Source: Kamptonema formosum PCC 6407
Lineage (GTDB): Bacteria; Cyanobacteriota; Cyanobacteriia; Cyanobacteriales; Microcoleaceae
NCBI RefSeq assembly: GCF_000332155.1
Contig: NZ_KB235898.1
Span: forward strand, 915,499 to 979,498
DNA length: 64,000 bases
Direction of reading: 5' to 3'
Shown here: positions 1 to 8,096 of the stretch, piece after piece
Position numbering within the stretch: position 1 is the first letter of the stretch
How the letters are laid out: each line of letters starts with the position of its first letter
The notes under the pieces: generated by a model
What the model was told of the DNA's origin: nothing
Database searches by the model: none
Seen by the model: the letters and a program-made list of their open reading frames with translations, nothing else
Translations under genes and position numbers: made by a program

Positions 1-200
1 TACTTATTTTACCAAAAGTGAGACAAACTTGCAACAGTTTTTTTATTACTATACTATTTTATCTTTAAACCCAGGTTTTATTCTAGTTAAACTGAGTCCG
101 AAATGAAGAAGTTTTATAATTCTATATGCTCCCATTTAACATCGATATTTCGACTGAGCTTTTACTGAATATCTCTTTCCTCATATCACGCTTAAGTACC

Positions 201-305
201 TGGACATAAATAAACAGTGCCATTGCGAGGGTTGCGAAACCACCTCAAGTCCTTGCGATTGCTTCGCTTCGCTCGCAATGACGTACTTACGTTTATTTAT
301 GTCCG
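201..305. repeat. Palindromic intergenic repeat, cattgcgag family
   Basis: Nested inverted repeat. Outer arms are ggacataaataaac (from 202) and gtttatttatgtcc (to 304). Inner arms are cattgcgag (221) and ctcgcaatg (272-280). A related element lies at 17661-17786, so this is a dispersed palindromic family. The remaining 1-410 region shows no gene. Confidence 0.75.
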
Positions 306-410
306 ACTACTTAGCTGGTCAAGGAGTGATTTTTACAAGTCTAGATTGATCCAAAACTCTAGTCGAAAAAACTCTCACTAATAGGGGTCTATCCATATTT
401 ATAAATACAA

Positions 411-1520
411 TTAACAATTAACTTCTGGTAAAATCAACATCGCATCGCCAAAAGAATAAAAACGATATTGATGCGCGATCGCCTCCTCATACAACTCAAA
501 CAACCGCTGCCTGCCAATCATCGCACTGACCAGCATCAGCAAACTAGATTGCGGTAAGTGAAAATTTGTAATTAGCCCCTCAACCACTTGCCACCGATAA
601 CCGGGATAAATAAATAAATCCGTATGTCCGCAAAAAGCTTGTAGCGACGGCAAATTTTGCTTTTGGGCCGCCGCTGCGGCCCCCTCCAGAGCCCTTACCG
701 CCGTCGTACCCACCGCAATAATTCGGCCGCCATTTGCCTGAGTCTGGCGAATTTTGTCTACCGTTATCGCGGGTACTTCCACCCATTCTCTGTGCATCTG
801 ATGAGTAGTAAGATCCTCTACTTCCACCGGTCGAAAAGTCCCCACCCCAACGTGCAGCGTCACAAAAGCTTGCTCAATGCCCTTCTCCTGTAATCCCTTA
901 AGTAATTCATCAGTAAAGTGTAGCCCAGCAGTCGGCGCTGCGATCGCCCCCAATTTCTCAGCATAAATCGTCTGATACTGTTCCCCTAAAGCCTGAGAAT
1001 TCTTAATATAAGGCGGTAACGGTATGTGACCATATTCCGGCAACAACTGCACCAGAGACATTCCCACAGGCACTTCAAACTGCAACAGCCGCCCCCCAGT
1101 AGCCTCATCCCTTTCTAGAACCGTCGCACTCAAGCGATCGCCATTAGGAATTTCCCCATTGAGTGGGTCAAACTCGATCCTAGCACCTGGTTTCAAGCGT
1201 TTTCCCGGTTTAACCAAAGCCAGCCAGCAATTGCGTTCTCGCTCTTCCATTAGCAAAGCTTCCACCGGGTAGCCATTAGGTTTACGACCTTTGAGCCTAG
1301 CTGGGAGCACGCGGGTATTATTGAGAACCAGTAAATCTCCCCGCTTGAGAAAGTTTGGCAACTCCCGAAAAATAGAATGCTGGTGGCTATGGGGAGAATC
1401 CACTACCAATAAACGGGAGCTATCCCTTGGTACAACTGGATTTTGGGCAATCCGTTCGGGAGGTAGTACGTAGTTGTAAGCCTCTAATTTCAAGTCTAAT
1501 GAGGAATTAATTTCTGTCAT
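411..1520 (-). CDS. queA: S-adenosylmethionine:tRNA ribosyltransferase-isomerase QueA
   Basis: Transfers and isomerises the ribosyl moiety of S-adenosylmethionine onto 7-aminomethyl-7-deazaguanine at the tRNA wobble position, giving epoxyqueuosine; a cytosolic step of queuosine synthesis. The protein shows the usual QueA order: an N-terminal [12 protein letters not shown]-type motif, then [14 protein letters not shown], then [10 protein letters not shown] and VGTFRPV in the central barrel, and the C-terminal [17 protein letters not shown] signature. The open frame reaches back to 1562, but the Met at 1520 (MTEINSS) gives 369 residues, close to the family's 340-360, while the extra 14 residues look like untranslated leader. 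It stands alone with no queuosine partner nearby. Identification is firm; only the start is uncertain. Confidence 0.95.
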   Translation of the reverse strand: MTEINSSLDLKLEAYNYVLPPERIAQNPVVPRDSSRLLVVDSPHSHQHSIFRELPNFLKRGDLLVLNNTRVLPARLKGRKPNGYPVEALLMEERERNCWLALVKPGKRLKPGARIEFDPLNGEIPNGDRLSATVLERDEATGGRLLQFEVPVGMSLVQLLPEYGHIPLPPYIKNSQALGEQYQTIYAEKLGAIAAPTAGLHFTDELLKGLQEKGIEQAFVTLHVGVGTFRPVEVEDLTTHQMHREWVEVPAITVDKIRQTQANGGRIIAVGTTAVRALEGAAAAAQKQNLPSLQAFCGHTDLFIYPGYRWQVVEGLITNFHLPQSSLLMLVSAMIGRQRLFELYEEAIAHQYRFYSFGDAMLILPEVNC

Positions 1521-1669
1521 TTCGTATATCTCTGTAAAATAAATCTGTAAACTTAGCAACAAATTGGGTAAAACCCCCCATCTAAAATCGGGGGCTTCTC
1601 CCCTAGCGCTGGAAGCGATACTCCACGAATATAGAAGTATAGCGTCAGCTTCTCACCTCAAGGAGAGCT

Positions 1670-2059
1670 ATGGAATACCTCTACTACATTGCCAATACCA
1701 GTCTCACCCTGAGAGTGGTTGATTACCTCCGAACCCCCAGAGACCTACCGGTTCAATTTATCACTGTCATTCATCAGATCGATGGTTGGGTGGTAAAAGT
1801 AAAAATGAGTCAATACTTAACGCCTCAGCAGCACGGAGACTTCCGAGCTTTTATGAATGAACTGGGGATACCTTACGAGCCAGAAATTCGCCTGCAAATG
1901 GCACTTTGGAGCTTAGAAACAGGACAATCACCTTTGAGCGTCATGCGCCGTTACCAAGTGGCAGTTGTTTGTCACGGCAGTCCCGATCGCAAAGAAATTG
2001 AAGCCTTTCGTCAGCAGTTTGTCAAGGGACTGGGATACTGCCCGGAAACTCTTGCTTAA
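1670..2059 (+). CDS. Conserved hypothetical cyanobacterial protein, 129 aa
   Basis: I do not recognise a named family. The 129-residue protein starts MEYLYYIANTSLTLRVVDYL and is soluble, with no signal peptide or membrane segment. It appears to have a first alpha/beta half (strand-like FITVIHQIDGWVVKVKM) and a helical second half (FRAFMNELGIPYEP, QMALWSLETGQSPLSVMRRY), ending near a conserved-looking Cys (GYCPET). The start is supported by an aaggagag ribosome-binding site about 10 bases upstream at 1659-1666. Coding quality is normal and the gene stands between two oppositely oriented genes with its own leader. Function unknown. Confidence 0.75.
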   Translation: MEYLYYIANTSLTLRVVDYLRTPRDLPVQFITVIHQIDGWVVKVKMSQYLTPQQHGDFRAFMNELGIPYEPEIRLQMALWSLETGQSPLSVMRRYQVAVVCHGSPDRKEIEAFRQQFVKGLGYCPETLA

Positions 2060-2104
2060 ATAAATTAAAAATTAAAAAGTGGTATTTCCCATTCCCTTTA
2101 ATTT

Positions 2105-2719
2105 TTAATGGCTAAAGGCTGACTGGATATACTCTTGCAGAGTAAGACACCAAGACCCTACTATCACTGGTTCACCGATCGCCACAGTTAAGCTAGATTT
2201 TTGCTGATGATTTGATTGTGAAGGTTCGCAGCAGACGAGAGCGACATCAAATCGGCAAGGGTAATCTGCCAATTCTGGGCGATCGCTTAAAAATATTTCT
2301 GCCGTTTGCCAAAGCTTTGCTTGCTTTGTGGCATTAACAGCAAGCATTCCATCAGCATCCCAATTTCTCCGACGACGAGTTTTAACTTCTACAAAGATTA
2401 AAGTTGGTAATGGGTGATTGGTAAGGGGTAATTGGTAATTGCCCTTTTTTTCGCTGCACCCCTTCTCCTCCACTCCTGGTGCGATTGCGATCGTATCAAT
2501 TTCCCCGTAGCGACACCGCCAACGCCGATGCAAAATTTCCCAGCCTTGTTCCTCCAACCACTGCGCTACTAAGTTTTCTCCCAAATTGCCAATATTGTTG
2601 GCATTTGAGGATAGGCCAGAAAAACGAGAAGGAGCAGCAGTTGTAGGATGCTCTAGATCGTTGCTTAGCTTGACACCCTTTCTAGTAAAATCAAAAGTTG
2701 ATAGATCGCTGTTTCCCAT
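2105..2719 (-). CDS. YraN/UPF0102 family endonuclease-like protein, with insert
   Basis: Member of the YraN (UPF0102) family, which has a PD-(D/E)XK nuclease-like fold and is of unclear physiological role. The family signatures GNLGENLVAQWLEEQGW, YGEIDTIA and LIFVEVKTRRR are all visible; the GEID and EVK residues are the nuclease-like metal-site residues. At 204 residues it is far longer than the usual 115-130. It has about 40 unusual residues at the N-terminus and about 25 extra residues between GEIDTIA and IFVEVK, encoded by a tract resembling the intergenic taattgg heptamers (2403-2450). The 5' end overlaps the open frame of the divergent gene, so the true start may be internal, near residue 42. 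Fold assignment is good; activity is not known. Confidence 0.85.
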   Translation of the reverse strand: MGNSDLSTFDFTRKGVKLSNDLEHPTTAAPSRFSGLSSNANNIGNLGENLVAQWLEEQGWEILHRRWRCRYGEIDTIAIAPGVEEKGCSEKKGNYQLPLTNHPLPTLIFVEVKTRRRRNWDADGMLAVNATKQAKLWQTAEIFLSDRPELADYPCRFDVALVCCEPSQSNHQQKSSLTVAIGEPVIVGSWCLTLQEYIQSAFSH

Positions 2720-2733
2720 TAGCTTTCAATTGC

Positions 2734-3243
2734 ATGATTTCTAGTATTCGCCAACATATTTATACCTTCTTGTTCAGTTTAGTTCTCTTTGTCGCTGTCA
2801 GCTTGGTAGCAATTGCTATTAATCCAGTACCGGCCTTGGCTCTAGATTACAATAGAGAAGCCCTAGTCGGTGCTGATTTCTCAGGGCGCGATCTCACTGA
2901 CGCGCAATTTACCAAGGCAAATCTCCGCAACAGTAATTTTAGCAATGCAAATTTGCAGGGTGTAAGCTTTTTCGCTGCAAATATGGAAGATGCTAATTTT
3001 GAGGGCGCTAATCTTAGGGGGGCGACTTTAGATTTAGCTCGGATGATTAAAGTGAATTTAACTAATGCGATCCTTGAGGGAGCTTTTGCTTACAATACCA
3101 AGTTTGAACGGGCGATCGTTGACGGTGCTGACTTTACGGATATCCTCATCCGCGATGATATGGTAGAAAAGTTGTGTAAAGTGGCGCGAGGAACTAATCC
3201 GGTTACTGGTAGGAACACTCGCGAAACTCTGTTTTGTGATTAG
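2734..3243 (+). CDS. Pentapeptide-repeat protein with signal peptide
   Basis: A pentapeptide-repeat protein predicted to be exported, probably to the thylakoid lumen. From the Met at 2734 (MISSIRQH) there is a hydrophobic segment (FLFSLVLFVAVSLVAIAI) and a signal-peptidase-like site after VPALA. Then come about 16 A(D/N)LXX-type repeats (ADFSG, ANLRN, ANLQG, ANMED, ANFEG, ANLRG), which form a right-handed quadrilateral beta-helix in this family. The C-terminal tail has two Cys (EKLCKVARG and LFCD at the end) that could form a disulfide, as in known lumenal pentapeptide proteins. The frame opens at 2698, but 2734 places the signal peptide correctly. The molecular role of this family is unknown. 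Confidence 0.85.
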   Translation: MISSIRQHIYTFLFSLVLFVAVSLVAIAINPVPALALDYNREALVGADFSGRDLTDAQFTKANLRNSNFSNANLQGVSFFAANMEDANFEGANLRGATLDLARMIKVNLTNAILEGAFAYNTKFERAIVDGADFTDILIRDDMVEKLCKVARGTNPVTGRNTRETLFCD

Positions 3244-3430
3244 TTAATTGGTAATTGGTAATTGGTAATTGGTAATTGGTAATTGGTAATGGCTAATTGC
3301 TAATTGCTAATTGCTAATAGCTAATTGCTAATTACCCATCTCCCTCATCTCCCCCATCCTCCCCATCCTCCCCATCTTCCCCGCTCCCCTCTTTCCCTAG
3401 CCCCTAGCCCCTAGCCCCTAGTCCCTTCTT
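3244..3430. repeat. Heptamer tandem repeat followed by C/T-rich tract
   Basis: From 3244 to about 3335 the heptamer taattgg and its variant taattgc are repeated in tandem, a classic cyanobacterial short tandemly repeated repetitive sequence. It runs into ccccatc/cccatcct repeats and then four cccctag units (about 3396-3423). The rest of the gap to 3640 shows no gene; it should hold the promoter of the sugar transporter operon. Confidence 0.85.
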
Positions 3431-3640
3431 CTATAAGAATTTTGTTGCGATCGCCAGAGAGAAGAAAATCGAGAGATAGCAAGTACAAATACTTAATAAG
3501 TTCATTACATAAAATTGAATATTTTGCATCAATTTGCAAAGAAACTTAATCTAATTCAACACGGGAAACAGTCTGTCTTAAGATAGATATAAAAGCGCCT
3601 TTTAACTTTTTAGAATAGAAAATATTAATGGAGTTTTAAG

Positions 3641-4618
3641 GTGAAACAATTAGCAATCGCCTTGGGGTTTTTTAGTGGGGTAAGTATTACTCTGATCGGT
3701 TGCTCAAGAGAACCCCCTAACCCTCAGAGTAGCACAGAAAGTAGTTCTGAACTTTCATCCGTTGCAGTAGCAGTTCGCGACCTCGGCAACCCCTTCTTCG
3801 TGCAAGTTGGTAAAGGTGCAGAGGCCGAAGCAAAGAAACTAGGGGGGCCGAACACAAGAACAACTCTCGTTTCCAGTGGGGACGATTTAAATCAGCAATT
3901 TAACCAAATTGAAAACTTTATTGCCTCAAAAGTCAGCATGATTATACTCAATGCTGCTGACAGTAAAGGCATCGCTCCCGCTGTAGAAAAAGCTAAGCAA
4001 GCAGGCATTCCCATAGTGGCAGTTGATACCGCCGCTGATGGAGGTGTTGATGCCACAGTTACTTCAAATAACGTCCAAGCTGGTGAAGTAAGCTGTCAAT
4101 ATATAGCCGATCGCTTAAAGGGTCAAGGCAGTGTTGTAATTATCAACGGGCCTCCTGTCGCTTCAGTAATTGAGCGAGTCCAAGGGTGCGAGAATGTATT
4201 CTCTAAATATCCTGGGATTAAGGTTCTTTCCAAAACTCAAAATGCAGAAGGTAGCCGCGATGGTGGGTTGAGAGTCATGAGCGATTTGCTCACTTCCTTC
4301 CCAAAAATTGATGCTGTTTTTGCAATTAATGACCCTTGTGCTATTGGCGCAGAACTAGCGGCTAAACAGTCACAACGAGATGAATTCTTTATTGTTGGTG
4401 TCGATGGCGCACCTGAAGCTCTCGATGCGCTCAAGCAGAACAATAGCTTATTTGTAGCTACAGCAGCTCAAGACCCATTTCGCATGGCAGCCAAGGCTGT
4501 TGAGGTGGGAAATGATATTCGGAAAGGAAAGAAGCCTGCCGACCCAACAATTCTAATTCCAGTCAAACTCATTACTCGTGAAAACGTTAACGAGCATAAA
4601 GGCTGGACAAGCGAATAA
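3641..4618 (+). CDS. Sugar ABC transporter substrate-binding lipoprotein (RbsB-like)
   Basis: Periplasmic-binding-protein family 4 (RbsB/XylF type) lipoprotein that would capture a sugar or related ligand and deliver it to the permease. Residues 1-21 form a lipoprotein signal with lipobox ITLIGC. The first lobe begins VAVAVRDLGNPFFVQVGKGAEAEAKKLG and the second contains VVIINGPPVASVIERVQGCE and DAVFAINDPCAIGAELAAK, all typical of the family. The start is a GTG at 3641 and the 325-residue length is normal. It is the first gene of a three-gene operon with the ATPase (91 nt downstream) and permease. No kinase, isomerase or regulator accompanies it, so the ligand (ribose, another sugar, or AI-2-like) cannot be told. 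Confidence 0.9.
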   Translation: MKQLAIALGFFSGVSITLIGCSREPPNPQSSTESSSELSSVAVAVRDLGNPFFVQVGKGAEAEAKKLGGPNTRTTLVSSGDDLNQQFNQIENFIASKVSMIILNAADSKGIAPAVEKAKQAGIPIVAVDTAADGGVDATVTSNNVQAGEVSCQYIADRLKGQGSVVIINGPPVASVIERVQGCENVFSKYPGIKVLSKTQNAEGSRDGGLRVMSDLLTSFPKIDAVFAINDPCAIGAELAAKQSQRDEFFIVGVDGAPEALDALKQNNSLFVATAAQDPFRMAAKAVEVGNDIRKGKKPADPTILIPVKLITRENVNEHKGWTSE

Positions 4619-4708
4619 ACAAGTTTTTGGCTTAATATCGACAAAATTTGTGAGTTTCAGGTTGCGTAATACAGTCAAGATGTATTACATAAAACTGGAG
4701 GATTTTTA

Positions 4709-6334
4709 ATGGTAACTCTCTCTGAATCACCTATACAGACTAAACCAATTCTAGAAATGCAAGGCATTACAAAAACCTTTAACGGGTTTAATGCTTTGCA
4801 GGATGTAAATCTAACAATTTATCCAGGGGAAGTTCACGCCCTCATGGGTGAAAATGGTGCGGGCAAAAGTACGCTGATGAAAATTTTAGCGGGAGCCTAT
4901 ATAGCCGATCGGGGAGAAATCAGAATTGATGGTCAAGCTATTAGGATGACTAACCCCGGTCAAGCTAGAGAGTTGGGAATAGCGATTATTTATCAAGAGC
5001 TTAATCTCGCCCCCAACCTAACAGTTGCCGAAAACATTTTTATGGGGAGCGAACTCACAAAAGGGGGCGCTCTAATCGACCAAAGCGCAATGCGGATTAA
5101 GGCATCTCAGGTACTAGAAAATCTTGATGCCAGTTTTGATGCTGGAGACTTGGTTTCGACACTTTCAATTGCCGAACAGCAGCAAGTTGAGATCGCCAGA
5201 GCACTCAAAGATCGAAGCCGCATTCTAGTGATGGATGAGCCAACAGCAGCGCTCTCAGACCGCGAGACAGAAAAGCTTTTTGAAGTTGTTCATCGGTTGC
5301 GGAAAGAGGGGATTGCCATTATTTATATTAGCCATCGCATGGAAGAAATTTATGCCCTTGCCGATCGCGTTAGTGTAATCCGAGATGGTGGCTATATTGG
5401 CTCTCTGGAAAAAAGCGAAATTTCCGCAGAACGCCTAGTGGAAATGATGGTTGGTCGTCCGTTACAGGATTTATACGAACATAAACGTCAAACAAATCCT
5501 GGCTCAGTTGTTCTGGAAGTAACCAATTTAAGTGATGAGCGGAAAAAGGTAAAGTCTGCAAGTTTTAAACTCCATGCTGGCGAAATTGTGGGTTTAGCTG
5601 GCTTAGTTGGTGCTGGTAGAACTGAGCTTGCTCGTCTGATTTTTGGTGCCGATCCAAAAATGAGCGGTGAAATTAAATTGGAGGGTCGTCCTCTCAATAT
5701 CTCCGAGCCAAGTAATGCCATTAAATCAGGAATTGCTTATGTGCCAGAAGATATTAAAGAGCAACATCCATTGAACATTTCTAGCCCCGATGATGCCATT
5801 GAAGCGGGAATTGCCTATGTACCGGAAGACCGCAAAAATTTAGGTCTATTTCTAGAAATGAGTTCGGGTGAAAATATCACTTTGAATGTACTCGATCGAG
5901 AAGCAAAAGCTGGGATTATCAACTCAAAATCTCTGGCTCAAGTTGTGACTGATGCCATTCAAAACTTAGGGATTCGTCTTGCTAGTCCCAGCATTAGAGC
6001 AATGGATTTATCTGGAGGAAATCAGCAAAAATTATTGTTAGCACGTTGGTTGGCAATTAACCCCAAGGTACTTTTACTAGATGAACCAACGCGAGGCGTA
6101 GATATTGGGGCCAAAAGCGAAATTTATCGCATTATTAGCGATTTGGCAACAAATGGTGTCGCCATTTTGATGATTTCGAGTGAGTTGCCGGAAATCGTGG
6201 GAATGAGCGATCGCGTCTTAATAATGCGGGCCGGAAGCTTAGTTGGTGAAGTGGGCGGTTCAACTGGGGAAAAGATTACACAAGAGAACATTATGGCTTA
6301 TGCCACTGGAGCAAGAGGGGTACAAAAACTATGA
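4709..6334 (+). CDS. Sugar ABC transporter double ATPase (RbsA-like)
   Basis: Cytosolic ATPase of the sugar importer, carrying two ABC domains in tandem as in RbsA/MglA. Domain 1 (about residues 12-245) has Walker [10 protein letters not shown], a [15 protein letters not shown] signature region and Walker [10 protein letters not shown]. Domain 2 (about 265-530) has the degenerate Walker [11 protein letters not shown], signature [15 protein letters not shown] and Walker [13 protein letters not shown]. Odd feature: between them the PEDRK-loop region is duplicated as a 26-residue tandem repeat (residues about 328-353 and 354-379, both reading GIAYVPED), making the protein longer than the usual 500 residues. 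The gene has a gagg ribosome-binding site and overlaps the permease start by 4 nt (ATGA), indicating translational coupling. Confidence 0.93.
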   Translation: MVTLSESPIQTKPILEMQGITKTFNGFNALQDVNLTIYPGEVHALMGENGAGKSTLMKILAGAYIADRGEIRIDGQAIRMTNPGQARELGIAIIYQELNLAPNLTVAENIFMGSELTKGGALIDQSAMRIKASQVLENLDASFDAGDLVSTLSIAEQQQVEIARALKDRSRILVMDEPTAALSDRETEKLFEVVHRLRKEGIAIIYISHRMEEIYALADRVSVIRDGGYIGSLEKSEISAERLVEMMVGRPLQDLYEHKRQTNPGSVVLEVTNLSDERKKVKSASFKLHAGEIVGLAGLVGAGRTELARLIFGADPKMSGEIKLEGRPLNISEPSNAIKSGIAYVPEDIKEQHPLNISSPDDAIEAGIAYVPEDRKNLGLFLEMSSGENITLNVLDREAKAGIINSKSLAQVVTDAIQNLGIRLASPSIRAMDLSGGNQQKLLLARWLAINPKVLLLDEPTRGVDIGAKSEIYRIISDLATNGVAILMISSELPEIVGMSDRVLIMRAGSLVGEVGGSTGEKITQENIMAYATGARGVQKL

Positions 6335-7335
6335 GTCAAACACAAGCGAAAAGCAGCATAAATTCAGGTCGCGATCGCTCCAAAGCGAGTAAAGTTCAAG
6401 CTTGGAGAAATTTTATCCAGGTTGCCGGTATCCTACCGATTTTGATTGTAATCTGTATAGTTTTTTCACTGGTTACACCCAACTTTCTTTCACTAGGAAA
6501 TCTGATTAATGTCATTCGGCAAGCATCGATCAATATCGTGCTCGCTACGGGGATGACGTTTGTGATTTTGACTGGAGGAATTGACCTTTCTGTGGGTTCA
6601 ATTTTAGGAGTAACAGCAGTTGTTGGGGTGCTGGTATCCTTACTTCCAGGTCTGGGTTGGTTCGCCGTACCTGCTGCACTATTAGCGGGAATTGGTTTGG
6701 GATTACTTAATGGTTCGTTAATTGCCTATTTGGGTTTACCTCCATTCATCGTCACGCTGGGTTCTTATACTGCTTTGCGAGGAGTTGCCTATCTGGTAGC
6801 TAATGGCACTACAGTTATTAATCGTAATCTCAATTTTGCCTGGGTAGGTAACAATTATCTGGGGCCGATTCCTTGGTTAGTGATCATCGCTTTTCTGGCA
6901 GTATTAGCAAGTTGGTTTGTCTTAAGGCGGACTGTTCTTGGCAGACATATTTACGCTGTAGGGGGTAATTCACGGGCCGCGAGACTAACAGGAATTAAGG
7001 TAAATCGGGTACTGTTATTTGTCTATGGCGTGAGTGGTTTACTGTCTGGTTTAGGCGGAATTATGAGTGCATCGCGTCTCTATAGTGCGACGGGGATGTT
7101 AGGACAAGGCTACGAACTAGATGCGATCGCGGCCGTAATCTTGGGAGGAACGAGTTTCACGGGTGGGATTGGTACTATCTGGGGTACTTTATTGGGAGCT
7201 TTAATTATTGCGCTACTCAATAATGGATTAACTTTGATGAATGTATCGTTTTTCTGGCAGTTGGTTGTTAAAGGTTTGGTGATTATTATCGCCGTAACTA
7301 TTGACAAACTTCGCACTCGTTCTAGCTTTGCATAA
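6331..7335 (+). CDS. Sugar ABC transporter permease (RbsC-like)
   Basis: Inner-membrane permease of the same importer, a BPD_transp_2 family protein of 334 residues. After a polar N-terminus of about 28 residues come hydrophobic helices ([48 protein letters not shown] and others). The diagnostic [10 protein letters not shown] motif and the cytoplasmic coupling segment [19 protein letters not shown] are present. It begins inside the last codons of the ATPase gene and is the last gene of the operon, being followed by a stem-loop. Family is certain; ligand unknown. Confidence 0.92.
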   Translation: MSQTQAKSSINSGRDRSKASKVQAWRNFIQVAGILPILIVICIVFSLVTPNFLSLGNLINVIRQASINIVLATGMTFVILTGGIDLSVGSILGVTAVVGVLVSLLPGLGWFAVPAALLAGIGLGLLNGSLIAYLGLPPFIVTLGSYTALRGVAYLVANGTTVINRNLNFAWVGNNYLGPIPWLVIIAFLAVLASWFVLRRTVLGRHIYAVGGNSRAARLTGIKVNRVLLFVYGVSGLLSGLGGIMSASRLYSATGMLGQGYELDAIAAVILGGTSFTGGIGTIWGTLLGALIIALLNNGLTLMNVSFFWQLVVKGLVIIIAVTIDKLRTRSSFA

Positions 7336-7393
7336 GAGTGAAAAAAGGTAATTATACCAACTCTGAGAAGTAAGAAAAAAGTGATATTAGTGT

Positions 7394-7424
7394 AGGTTGG
7401 GTGCTGCCAAGTGTAACCCAACCT
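7394..7424. terminator. Stem-loop after the sugar transporter operon
   Basis: A perfect 9-bp inverted repeat, aggttgggt (7394-7402) and acccaacct (7416-7424), lies 60 bases after the permease stop. It could act as a terminator or 3' processing hairpin. The arm sequence gtaggttgggt also matches a type of palindromic repeat common in bacterial genomes, so the role is uncertain. Confidence 0.5.
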
Positions 7425-7545
7425 TCTAATTTTAGAAGAGTTTGAAGTCATCAGTGTGAGGCATCATAAATCTAGAACAGGCCTGCTTTCGGGATCATAG
7501 CCTTTGTTATTATTAATTTTAATGAAACCATGAAACGCTTAGATA

Positions 7546-8058
7546 CTAAACTCTACAAGTCTCGACACGATAGACGAGAGAATAGACGCTGCGCCCAACA
7601 GCCATCCAGGAACCCCACGACCACGATGGAATATGTCCTTCTGCTGCGGATTTAGTGTTGAACTTTAGCTCATTATAGTACAACCATTTACTATTCACAC
7701 GCCAACCTACGCGATCGCTAAACGCTACCCATATTTTATCATTATATTCCCTGGTTTCCCCCAGACTTTGATAGATGCGTTTCTGCACAGAAAAGCCGAA
7801 ACGCCCATTGCTGTATTTTACCCAAAGTTGGTCAATCGTTCGCAAGTCTTCACAAGGAAAATTATCTATTTATGACTTATCCAGCCATTCTTCTTTTTCT
7901 CTACCCGCTACCTTAAACATCACTCTCGTTGTTTCTTCATCGGCCTCTTTCCACTTTAGTGAGACTAATAAATTACGTAATTCTATATAATCCATCCCCA
8001 CCGCAGAAACCAATTGTATTTGATCCATATCGGCTCTCCAATTGAATAACCAGTCCAA
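7546..8058 (-). pseudogene. GUN4-domain protein gene interrupted by one in-frame stop
   Basis: The GUN4 domain binds porphyrins and activates magnesium chelatase in the chlorophyll-specific protein; many other cyanobacterial proteins carry it next to kinase or other domains. The first piece (8058-7870) reads SAVGMDYIELRNLL and LKWKEADEETTRVMFKVAGRE. The second (from 7869) reads IDNFPCEDLRTIDQLWVKYSN, GRFGFSVQKRIYQSLG and FSDRVGWRV. Together they cover a whole GUN4 domain in a single frame, broken only by a TAA at 7870-7872 with no frameshift. No kinase or membrane domain precedes it. It is most simply a decaying gene, unless re-initiation or a sequence error restores it. It is not the essential gun4 chelatase cofactor, judging by its divergence and isolation. 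Confidence 0.8.
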
Positions 8059-8096
8059 TTATCCAGTAATCCTTCAACATACCATCACACTATTTT

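Noticed and set aside
3244-3335. Possible CRISPR array
   Set aside because: The 7-base units have no unique spacers; this is a simple tandem repeat.
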